IMG/VR virus record: IMGVR_UViG_3300031758_000453
Location: 1-27,561 of that record
Source of the DNA: a virus
Strand: one strand, 5' to 3'
Length of the DNA: 27,561 bases
Part shown: piece after piece, positions 1 through 4,169 of the stretch
Layout of the letters: the number at the start of each line of letters is the position of its first letter
How positions within the stretch are numbered: the first letter of the stretch is position 1
Program-made: the position numbers and the translations under genes
Notes under the pieces: model-generated
Databases searched by the model: none
The model's input: only the letters and a program-made list of their open reading frames with translations
What the model was told of the DNA's origin: nothing

Positions 1-123
1 CCTGGACGCCCCCCAGCCGGTTTTCGTGCGTGCCGTGGCATCGGCCACCATCGACGCGCCGACCTTGCCAAGCCGCGCGAGCTTCCATTCCTCCGAGCCT
101 TGCTCGACATCAACCACGCGCAT
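1..123 (-). CDS. YqaJ/lambda-exonuclease-like recombinase (N-terminal fragment)
   Basis: Only the first 41 codons are present; the gene runs off the left edge. The N-terminus reads EQGSEEWKLARLGKVGAS, the hallmark opening of the YqaJ/lambda exonuclease nuclease superfamily, in which a Gln/Gly-Ser-x-x-Trp segment precedes the helix that enters the catalytic core. Such enzymes resect double-stranded DNA 5'-3' to expose single strands for annealing. The ATG overlaps the end of the ERF-family annealing gene by 14 nt, so the two would form a Red-like recombination pair. The acidic catalytic residues and motif III lie outside the window, so activity cannot be judged. Family call is from the motif and the partner gene. 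Confidence 0.72.
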   Translation of the reverse strand, partial: MRVVDVEQGSEEWKLARLGKVGASMVADATARTKTGWGASR

Positions 124-895
124 TGGCCTTCCTCACGTGTGCGAGCTTTGCCGTGAGCCTTGTCTTGATCTCGTCCCGCTGCTTGCCGGTCAGATCGTCA
201 AGTGCCTCGACCGAGTAATGCGCGAGAACGTCGACTTTCTTGACGCCGGTATCGGCGATCAGCTTTTCGATTTCGTCGAGCGTGGCTGTCGCCGGTTTTT
301 CGCCGCCGGCTTGGCCGTCGTCGTCCTCGCCGCGAGCCACAATGTTCAGCAGTGCGAACGCCGTGTATCGCTTGCCGTAGCTGACGCTCGAGCCCCAGCC
401 TTGCATGTTGTTCTTGGCGCCGCTGTCGTCGATCGGCAGAGACATCGAGGTCTCCTCGCAATGGCCGGCCTTGTGGCCAAGAACGGCCGCCACTTCGACG
501 CGCGCCTCCTGCTTGATACGAAACGACAAGGCGAAGCCGTGCTTAGCCAGGATCGGTGTGATCGCTTCGACAACGTCTTCCCACTTGGCATACTTGGTCG
601 CTTTTGCAGCCTGCCTCTGGCCCTTGTCGTCGCGTTTGCTACGGTCGATCTCGCCGCGCTTGTCGACAACTGGCAGCTCCGGCTGCATGTCAGCCAACGC
701 GGCGAGATAGAATACCTTTGCCCGTCGCGCCTCGGCAGCGATGTGCATCTGATAGAGCCGCTCCATCTTGTCGATATCAACCGATGGATCACGGGCCGCG
801 CGCTCGATCATGCTGATCAGCGCTCCGGTGCCGTCCTGCTGGGCTGGCGCTGGCGCTTGCACTTCAGCAGGCGTGATTTTAGCCACCTCACTCAT
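110..895 (-). CDS. ERF-family single-strand DNA annealing protein
   Basis: This 261-residue protein matches the ERF family of phage annealing proteins (P22 Erf type), which bind single-stranded DNA and promote annealing during phage recombination. Visible signatures are the segment KYAKWEDVVEAITPILAKHGFALSF (about residues 105-130, split here only by position), a following beta-rich core with HKAGH, and the conserved tract near SVSYGKRYTAFALLNI, typical of the core end. The C-terminal third is charged and probably flexible. The ATG at 895 was chosen over an upstream in-frame ATG at 985 because GGGGG precedes it and it overlaps the upstream gene by only 8 nt. It is followed by the exonuclease-like gene with a 14-nt overlap. 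Confidence 0.85.
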   Translation of the reverse strand: MSEVAKITPAEVQAPAPAQQDGTGALISMIERAARDPSVDIDKMERLYQMHIAAEARRAKVFYLAALADMQPELPVVDKRGEIDRSKRDDKGQRQAAKATKYAKWEDVVEAITPILAKHGFALSFRIKQEARVEVAAVLGHKAGHCEETSMSLPIDDSGAKNNMQGWGSSVSYGKRYTAFALLNIVARGEDDDGQAGGEKPATATLDEIEKLIADTGVKKVDVLAHYSVEALDDLTGKQRDEIKTRLTAKLAHVRKANARG

Positions 896-1094
896 CGCTG
901 ACCCCCATCTGTTTGAGCGCTTCCACGGCGCGGGCGTATTGGTCTCGGCTCTGTGTCGTGTCCCGCATGAGGCGCAGGGCCTCAATGGCCGTGGCGTTCG
1001 GGACCGGCGGGGCGATGCGCACGACCGTTTCGATCCTGCCGGGCGCGCTCATGCGCTTTCGCAGTTCGTCGAAAAATTCCTGGGTCATCTTCAT
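888..1094 (-). CDS. small hypothetical protein, 68 aa
   Basis: A 68-residue protein of unknown function, starting MKMTQEFF. It is mostly helical by composition (FFDELRKRM, then AIEALRLMRDTTQSRDQYARAVEALKQMG) and has no cysteine cluster, signal peptide or membrane segment. The ATG at 1094 is preceded by AGGGA at good spacing and overlaps the stop of the small membrane-protein gene as ATGA; its own end overlaps the annealing-protein start by 8 nt. A second ATG two codons later is possible. The operon position suggests an accessory early function, but nothing in the sequence shows which. Confidence 0.6.
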   Translation of the reverse strand: MKMTQEFFDELRKRMSAPGRIETVVRIAPPVPNATAIEALRLMRDTTQSRDQYARAVEALKQMGVSDE

Positions 1095-1195
1095 TCTGGT
1101 TGTCCCTTCTTCGTCACTGCAAAGCCGGTGCGCGCCGCCACCAGAGCGAGGCCAGCGACGATGAGATAGAGCCCGATGATCTGCCACGTGGTCAT
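1091..1195 (-). CDS. 34-aa single-pass membrane peptide
   Basis: A very short gene encoding 34 residues: a short N-terminus with Thr-Thr-Trp, one hydrophobic helix (about residues 5-21, IIGLYLIVAGLALVAA), then a basic tail ending KKGQPE. Both ends are translationally coupled: its ATG overlaps the TGA of the 102-aa gene upstream, and its TGA overlaps the ATG of the 68-aa gene downstream. This double ATGA coupling is the main reason to believe it is real. It would sit in the inner membrane. Function is unknown; early phage membrane peptides can act in host takeover, exclusion or lysis timing, but none of these is shown here. Confidence 0.55.
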   Translation of the reverse strand: MTTWQIIGLYLIVAGLALVAARTGFAVTKKGQPE

Positions 1196-1500
1196 GTTTC
1201 ACCTCGGGCCTTCTTGAGGGCGGCAAGGCCCTTTTCGATCACGCATTCACCATCGTCGGGACCACCTCTGTCGCACAGGTCTCGAAGCGCCTCGTACAGG
1301 TCCGGCGCTGCCGCGATCAGGGCGGCGTCGTGCTCATCGATGCAGCCACTGACACTCATGTATCGGCCGCTTGAGTGAGTGCCGAAAACGCCGCCGCCCA
1401 TCTCGTTGAGCATCACTCCAATTGTGTGATGGGTGCCGGTTTCCTTTGTCGCGCGGCGCTCAACGAGCCAAGGCCCCGGCGTGAATTTCGTCTCTCTCAT
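1192..1500 (-). CDS. phage early protein with FTPGPW...LIAAAPDLYEAL signature
   Basis: A 102-residue protein of a type common in phages and prophages: an N-terminal FTPGPW motif, a variable middle, then DAALIAAAPDLYEALRDL followed by a Lys-rich C-terminal helix. I know the signature as widespread but know of no established function. The ATG at 1500 overlaps the TGA of the upstream gene (ATGA), with GAGG about seven nucleotides upstream. Its TGA in turn overlaps the start of the 34-aa membrane peptide, so it lies inside a tightly coupled leftward operon. There is no membrane segment or obvious metal site. Confidence 0.68.
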   Translation of the reverse strand: MRETKFTPGPWLVERRATKETGTHHTIGVMLNEMGGGVFGTHSSGRYMSVSGCIDEHDAALIAAAPDLYEALRDLCDRGGPDDGECVIEKGLAALKKARGET

Positions 1501-1841
1501 GCCGCTACCTCGCCGCGATCGGGACCAGAGTCCACAGAACGGCCAGACCTGCCGCCAGAACGCTGAATATGATGAAGGGCAGATTGGTATGCCCTGACGG
1601 CGCGGCGGGTGCGCTTCGCTTGGTTTGCGAGTTTTGATCGCAGTTCGGCGTTTTTGCGTTTGAGTTCGGCACTTTTAGCCTCCGGATCGATTACGTATTC
1701 GCGGCGCTTTTGCATTTCGGCCAGGATCGCGCGGCCGGCTTCATATCCGCAGCAATATTGCCTCCCGCCGTCTGCTGGGATTGGATGGCCATCTAATGCC
1801 GCCCACATTCCCCGCTCAAACTCGACCCACTGATGCAACAT
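1497..1841 (-). CDS. hypothetical early protein with C-terminal coiled coil, 114 aa
   Basis: A 114-residue protein starting MLHQWVEFERGMWAAL. The N-terminal half contains a CysCys pair (QYCCGYEAG); the second half has a heptad-like charged helix (AELKRKNAELRSKLANQ) followed by an Arg-rich tail. ATG at 1841 is preferred over an in-frame GTG at 1853 because GAGGG lies five nucleotides upstream of the ATG. It ends with ATGA overlap onto the 102-aa gene. Its last 55 codons or so overlap, in another frame, a likely second small gene (1505-1672), so the low-complexity tail may be shaped by the overlapping frame. Function unknown. Confidence 0.55.
   Translation of the reverse strand: MLHQWVEFERGMWAALDGHPIPADGGRQYCCGYEAGRAILAEMQKRREYVIDPEAKSAELKRKNAELRSKLANQAKRTRRAVRAYQSALHHIQRSGGRSGRSVDSGPDRGEVAA
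1505..1672 (-). CDS. out-of-frame nested membrane peptide, 55 aa
   Basis: Nested in the +1 frame of the 114-aa gene is a 55-codon frame starting GTG at 1672. A strong Shine-Dalgarno CGGAGG lies six nucleotides upstream of that GTG. The product has a polar N-terminus (Asn, Gln, Lys, Ser, Pro rich, about residues 1-30) followed by one clear transmembrane helix (about 31-51, LPFIIFSVLAAGLAVLWTLV) and stops in TAG just five nucleotides before the next gene's ATG. A good SD, a clean helix and exact fit to the downstream start support a real overlapping gene, although the helix could be fortuitous in GC-rich DNA. Function unknown. Confidence 0.5.
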   Translation of the reverse strand: MPNSNAKTPNCDQNSQTKRSAPAAPSGHTNLPFIIFSVLAAGLAVLWTLVPIAAR

Positions 1842-1956
1842 GATTACCCTCACATCGGGGATGGCGCGGCCGGGTTAGAATGCAACGTCCAGCCCCCGGC
1901 CGCGCCTCGCGCTCGGACGCCCCGCAACGCCCGATGGAGACGGCTGGACGTATCTG

Positions 1957-2304
1957 CTATGCGACGCGGCGCTGACGGCCGGCGTGGCGAAACCTGCGGT
2001 CGGTGTAGTCGGGCAGCTCGACCTCGATCAGGTCGGATATCCCGCAAATCTCCCGGATGTGGTCGGCGCAGCGCTTCACGGCCTCGCGCGCTTCCTGAAA
2101 AATGATGCTTTTGTCCCCGGTCGAGTCCCGACTGATCTTGATCGACGGCGGGGGCTTGATGACGCTGGAAGTCCAAGCGCGCAGGTCCAAGCGGATCAGG
2201 TCGCAGTGCTCGTCCACTACGATCCGGCAGTGTTGCTCGGCATAGCCGACGATCAAACCGTCGACGACCATTGCAAGCTCCAGCTCATAATCGGTGACGT
2301 ACAT
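1957..2304 (-). CDS. first gene of the leftward operon, hypothetical, 115 aa
   Basis: A 115-residue acidic protein, the first gene after the leftward promoter at about 2392-2420. AGGGAGA precedes its ATG. The N-terminus (MYVTDYELELAMVVDGLIVGYAEQH is split here by description: beta-like, hydrophobic and acidic) is followed by a mixed middle and a helical stretch around EAREAVKRCADHIREIC. There is no membrane helix or recognised catalytic motif. Being first in a repressor-controlled operon, it would be made early after infection or induction, the place where lambda-like phages put regulators and anti-host proteins, but no such role can be read from the sequence. The 115 nt to the next gene show nothing recognisable. 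Confidence 0.6.
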   Translation of the reverse strand: MYVTDYELELAMVVDGLIVGYAEQHCRIVVDEHCDLIRLDLRAWTSSVIKPPPSIKISRDSTGDKSIIFQEAREAVKRCADHIREICGISDLIEVELPDYTDRRFRHAGRQRRVA

Positions 2305-2391
2305 CGGTCTCTCCCTCTGTCACCAGCCGCCGCTATCCGGGACCATTCCCTTGGGCTCGAGGCGACGAGCCGGGCGGCTGGTGATGCAGGG

Positions 2392-2420
2392 ACAATGCTT
2401 GGGAATTCCCAAATCGTCAA
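2392..2420 (-). promoter_or_regulatory. candidate leftward early promoter (PL-like)
   Basis: Read on the minus strand, TTGACG (2415-2420) and CATTGT (2392-2397) are separated by 17 nt. The -35 is a near-consensus sigma70 box and the -10 is weak (3 of 6). A perfect operator palindrome occupies the spacer, so repressor binding would block polymerase. It points at the leftward operon beginning at 2304. Confidence 0.55.
2399..2412. promoter_or_regulatory. operator, left pair, perfect palindrome
   Basis: TTGGGAATTCCCAA is a perfect 14-bp palindrome identical to the site at 3118-3131. It lies between the -35 and -10 of the leftward promoter. By analogy with lambda it would be an oL site for the CI-like repressor or the Cro-like protein. 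Confidence 0.75.
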
Positions 2421-2429
2421 GCAAAAAAA

Positions 2430-2443
2430 TTGGTAATTCCCAA
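2430..2443. promoter_or_regulatory. operator, left pair, one-mismatch copy
   Basis: TTGGTAATTCCCAA differs at one base from the perfect palindrome. Its centre is 31 bp (about three helical turns) from the perfect left site and it lies just upstream of the -35, so two dimers could bind the same face of the helix. Confidence 0.7.
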
Positions 2444-2462
2444 ACCGGCTGTGGATAGCCGT

Positions 2463-2807
2463 TCAGGTCTGGCCGCGCAGGATCATTTGGATTGGCGCCA
2501 CCCAATCAATCGTAGCGCCTTCAATGTCTTCAACATTTCGATCGAGCGACCGCAGCGTGTAGCGGCCCGCCGACGCGCCGCGGTGCAACGTCCGGATAAG
2601 TTGCTCCCCCGTCGCCAGCCTGATGATGCAGTCGTCGCCGATGTGATTGTCGACGTGGCGCCCGACAGACTTAGGCCCGCAAACGACATCGCCACGTCGG
2701 TAGACCGGCTGTAAGTCATTGGTTTCTATTACAAGAGTGACGAGGTCTTGCGTTAGCACACGCAGCGTAATCGCCTGACCGTTCGCAACGGTCGTGTCGG
2801 TCCACAT
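2463..2807 (-). CDS. C-terminal part of CI-like repressor (S24/LexA-like domain, catalytically dead)
   Basis: This frame encodes the S24/LexA-like C-terminal domain of a CI-type repressor, which mediates dimerisation. The segment NDLQPVYRRGDVV aligns by eye with the usual D-S-M-x-P...GD motif, and GEQLIRTLHR with the segment carrying the catalytic Lys. Ser is replaced by Asp and Lys by Arg, so autocleavage is not expected. It is out of frame with the HTH half (2716-3060); removing one G from the G9 run at 2812-2820 would join them into a 198-residue protein of normal size, with Asp at 115 and Arg at 156. Alternatively the G run followed by CGAC may act as a ribosome site for ATG 2807, giving a separate 114-aa product. 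Confidence 0.65.
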   Translation of the reverse strand: MWTDTTVANGQAITLRVLTQDLVTLVIETNDLQPVYRRGDVVCGPKSVGRHVDNHIGDDCIIRLATGEQLIRTLHRGASAGRYTLRSLDRNVEDIEGATIDWVAPIQMILRGQT

Positions 2808-3060
2808 GTCGCCCCCCCCCAACTCGGCCTAGCACCTGTAGTTGAGGCGCATTATTTGCGGAGGGCTCTAACAAGTCAATGAGTCGCACCCCTAGTGCTG
2901 ATGCCAGCTTGGCCAGATTCGCGATGGACGGGGTTTGCCCCCGCTTCAGGAGGTCGTGAACCATCGTAGCGTTCACGCCCGCGCGCCGAGTCAGCTCGGC
3001 AGGGGTAATTCCTCTGTCGGCCATAGCCTGCTCAAGCCGTTTTTTCCACGCAGCGTCCAT
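2716..3060 (-). CDS. N-terminal part of CI-like repressor (XRE-type HTH), frameshifted
   Basis: Residues 8-58 form a clear XRE/Cro-CI helix-turn-helix: RLEQAMADRGITPAELTRR, then VNATMVHDLLKRG as the recognition region and SIANLAKLASALGV to close the domain. It would bind the TTGGGAATTCCCAA operators as a dimer. After residue 83 the frame passes a run of nine G and then reads Arg/His-rich nonsense to a stop at 2716 (114 aa), while the expected dimerisation domain continues in another frame. The start ATG 3060 lies downstream of the operators; in-frame ATG 3147 would translate through operator DNA and is unlikely. Either an inactivating indel, phase variation, slippage or a sequencing error explains the split. 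Confidence 0.7.
   Translation of the reverse strand: MDAAWKKRLEQAMADRGITPAELTRRAGVNATMVHDLLKRGQTPSIANLAKLASALGVRLIDLLEPSANNAPQLQVLGRVGGGRHVDRHDRCERSGDYAACANARPRHSCNRNQ
2812..2820 (-). repeat. G9 homopolymer at the repressor frameshift point
   Basis: Nine consecutive C on the plus strand (G on the coding strand) sit exactly where the HTH frame and the S24-like frame must join. Eight G restores a single 198-codon frame. Such runs are prone to slippage in replication and to base-calling errors. Confidence 0.9.
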
Positions 3061-3095
3061 TCCGTGGTTTACCCAATCCACAAGCCTGTGTGTGC

Positions 3096-3109
3096 GCGGT
3101 AATTCCCAC
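3096..3109. promoter_or_regulatory. operator, right pair, degenerate copy
   Basis: GCGGTAATTCCCAC keeps the core GGTAATTCCCA of the left one-mismatch site but has four differences from the perfect palindrome. Its centre is 22 bp (two helical turns) from the perfect right site, and it sits just upstream of the rightward -35. Confidence 0.6.
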
Positions 3110-3138
3110 TTGCTTGCTTGGGAATTCCCAACTACAAC
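3110..3138 (+). promoter_or_regulatory. candidate rightward early promoter (PR-like)
   Basis: TTGCTT (3110-3115) and TACAAC (3133-3138) are separated by 17 nt, with the perfect operator in the spacer, the same arrangement as on the left. Predicted transcription would begin about 3145, essentially at the ATG of the Cro-like gene (3146), implying a leaderless message. Confidence 0.55.
3118..3131. promoter_or_regulatory. operator, right pair, perfect palindrome
   Basis: A second exact copy of TTGGGAATTCCCAA, lying between the -35 and -10 of the rightward promoter and between the divergent repressor and Cro-like genes. Occupation would shut off the rightward early operon. Confidence 0.75.
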
Positions 3139-3145
3139 GTTTGGC

Positions 3146-3370
3146 ATGACGATACGCGATCAACTCCTGGCCGAAATCGAAGAGTTTCTGACCCGCCATG
3201 GAATCTCCGCCAGCCGGTTTGGACGCCTCGCCGCGAACGACACCGCTTTGGTCTCGCGCATGAGGGCTGGCACAGCCGTCCGCATCGATACGGCGGACCG
3301 GCTGCGTCAGTTTATGGCCGAGTACCGCCCTTCCCTGAGCACGGCGGGAAACGACCGCGTCGCCGCCTAG
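3146..3370 (+). CDS. Cro-like small HTH regulator, 74 aa
   Basis: A 74-residue protein transcribed divergently from the repressor. Residues about 17-60 look like a compact HTH: HGISASRFGRLAANDTALVSRMRAG followed by TADRLRQFM. Similar FGRLA...DxxxVxRLRxG proteins are familiar small regulators in alphaproteobacteria. Position between the right operators and the rightward operon makes it the Cro counterpart. ATG 3146 was chosen because an upstream in-frame start (3092) would translate through both operators. No Shine-Dalgarno is visible and the predicted transcription start nearly coincides with the ATG. Binding to the same palindromes is inferred. Confidence 0.68.
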   Translation: MTIRDQLLAEIEEFLTRHGISASRFGRLAANDTALVSRMRAGTAVRIDTADRLRQFMAEYRPSLSTAGNDRVAA

Positions 3371-3422
3371 CTGAGTAGCGTCCCCGTATCCGTTGCGTCC
3401 TGCGTCCCTTGTGCCCAACTGG

Positions 3423-3438
3423 CCGGGCTTTGGCCCGG
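3423..3438 (+). terminator. possible weak terminator hairpin after the Cro-like gene
   Basis: CCGGGC-TTTG-GCCCGG forms a perfect 6-bp stem followed by TCTCTTT, about 50 nt after the Cro-like stop. The U-rich tail is imperfect. A lambda-like tR position would fit, so that readthrough needs antitermination, but this is a guess. Confidence 0.35.
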
Positions 3439-3463
3439 TCTCTTTGGGCCGAAAACGATGAAG

Positions 3464-3489
3464 CCTCGAGCTGCTGTAACAGCCCGAGG
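3464..3489 (+). other. second hairpin in the 3371-3558 gap
   Basis: CCTCGAGCTG pairs with CAGCCCGAGG across a 6-nt loop with a single A-C mismatch. It has no T-run. Together with the preceding hairpin it makes this 188-nt gene-free stretch unusually structured; a nut-like RNA or leader is possible. No frame here looks coding. Confidence 0.35.
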
Positions 3490-3558
3490 CCCCTGGTTTG
3501 AGGTCGGTAGTAGCCGAGGCTCAACCGTTGAACGCGCCGATAGGAGGTCGGCGAACAG

Positions 3559-3771
3559 ATGAAGATTATACTTGACAGGATACGGGTTTGCAACACCGAG
3601 CCCGAGCCGGACATGCTCATAATCCACTGCCCGCGATCGATGACCACCTCGCCTTGGGGCGAATGGGCAGCGGCAACAGCCGAGTGGCTGGAGTCTAAGG
3701 GGTGGATCAGACATCGCGAGTGCGACGCGGTGCACATCATTTGTCCCGGTCACCCGGCGAGGCTGCAATGA
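3559..3771 (+). CDS. small hypothetical protein, 70 aa
   Basis: A 70-residue protein starting MKIILDRIRV, with two Cys-containing segments (IIHCPRS and the later HIICPGH) and a helix around EWAAATAEWLESKGW. The phrase TAEWLESKGWIRH has the feel of a small phage-encoded substrate-like domain, but I do not recognise the family. GGAGG lies eleven nucleotides before the ATG, a longish but usable spacing. It ends in ATGA overlap with the next gene, which supports both. First gene after the structured gap in the rightward early operon. Confidence 0.55.
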   Translation: MKIILDRIRVCNTEPEPDMLIIHCPRSMTTSPWGEWAAATAEWLESKGWIRHRECDAVHIICPGHPARLQ

Positions 3772-3956
3772 GCGAGATCAGCGACCTCGAGGCCACGGTC
3801 AACACGCCCTGGCCCAAACGCACGCCCAAAGGCCCGCGCGGCATGGCCAACGCCCAACGCCGGCAGGCCCGGTCACTGGAGACGCGGGCCCGCCAGCTAT
3901 TCCAGAGCAAGGGCCGCGAGCCGTCCTTGCCTCAGTTCAAGTGTCTTGAAGATTAG
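3768..3956 (+). CDS. small basic hypothetical protein, 62 aa
   Basis: A 62-residue protein, rich in Arg, Lys, Pro and Gln, beginning MSEISDLEATVNTPWPKRTPKG and continuing with a basic helix (NAQRRQARSLETRARQLF). It could be a nucleic-acid-binding peptide, but there is no defined motif. The ATG overlaps the upstream TGA (ATGA) and GAGG lies just upstream. An in-frame start at 3702 would overlap the neighbour heavily and is not favoured. Confidence 0.5.
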   Translation: MSEISDLEATVNTPWPKRTPKGPRGMANAQRRQARSLETRARQLFQSKGREPSLPQFKCLED

Positions 3957-3966
3957 CGAAAGAAAA

Positions 3967-3997
3967 GAGGCCGGCGCCTGCAAGCTAAACCGGCCTC
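3967..3997 (-). terminator. 8-bp GC hairpin with T-rich tail on the minus strand
   Basis: GAGGCCGG (3967-3974) and CCGGCCTC (3990-3997) pair perfectly around a 15-nt loop. On the minus strand the stem is followed by TTTTCTTTCG, the usual terminator form; on the plus strand it is followed by AAATCAC. It would stop leftward antisense transcription, although no minus-strand gene lies to its right. It may instead affect translation of the zinc-ribbon gene that follows. Confidence 0.35.
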
Positions 3998-4019
3998 AAA
4001 TCACTACAGCGAGGAAATC

Positions 4020-4169
4020 ATGCCAGATACCGACGAAGCAGTCAAAGAAATTATCGAACCCGATCCGGAGGATATGGGGTATTGCTCAGTCTGCGACGTG
4101 GAAATCTCCATTCCAGACGCACCAAATCATCTTTGTGCGCATTGCCGGAATGACGAGGTGGCGTCGTGA
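4020..4169 (+). CDS. 49-aa zinc-ribbon-like peptide
   Basis: A 49-residue acidic peptide with two CxxC pairs: Cys22-Ser-Val-Cys25 and Cys39-Ala-His-Cys42, separated by 13 residues. This is the layout of a small structural zinc ribbon. GAGGA lies just before the ATG at 4020, and the stop overlaps the GTG of the replication gene. A longer frame that overlaps it (3946-4212) is lysine-rich and lacks a motif, so this one is preferred. Small zinc-ribbon proteins often bind nucleic acid or proteins; its position directly before the replication initiator suggests, without proving, a replication or transcription role. Confidence 0.65.
   Translation: MPDTDEAVKEIIEPDPEDMGYCSVCDVEISIPDAPNHLCAHCRNDEVAS

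Noticed and set aside
26-901. 291-codon plus-strand frame opposite the annealing protein
   Set aside because: Antisense shadow of the ERF-family gene; composition typical of GC-rich reverse frames.
1842-1956. possible extra gene between the first two leftward genes
   Set aside because: No frame with a ribosome site; sequence looks like spacer.
2320-2505. 61-codon minus-strand frame spanning the left operators
   Set aside because: It runs through both operators and the promoter, so its sequence reflects regulatory DNA; no motif or ribosome site.
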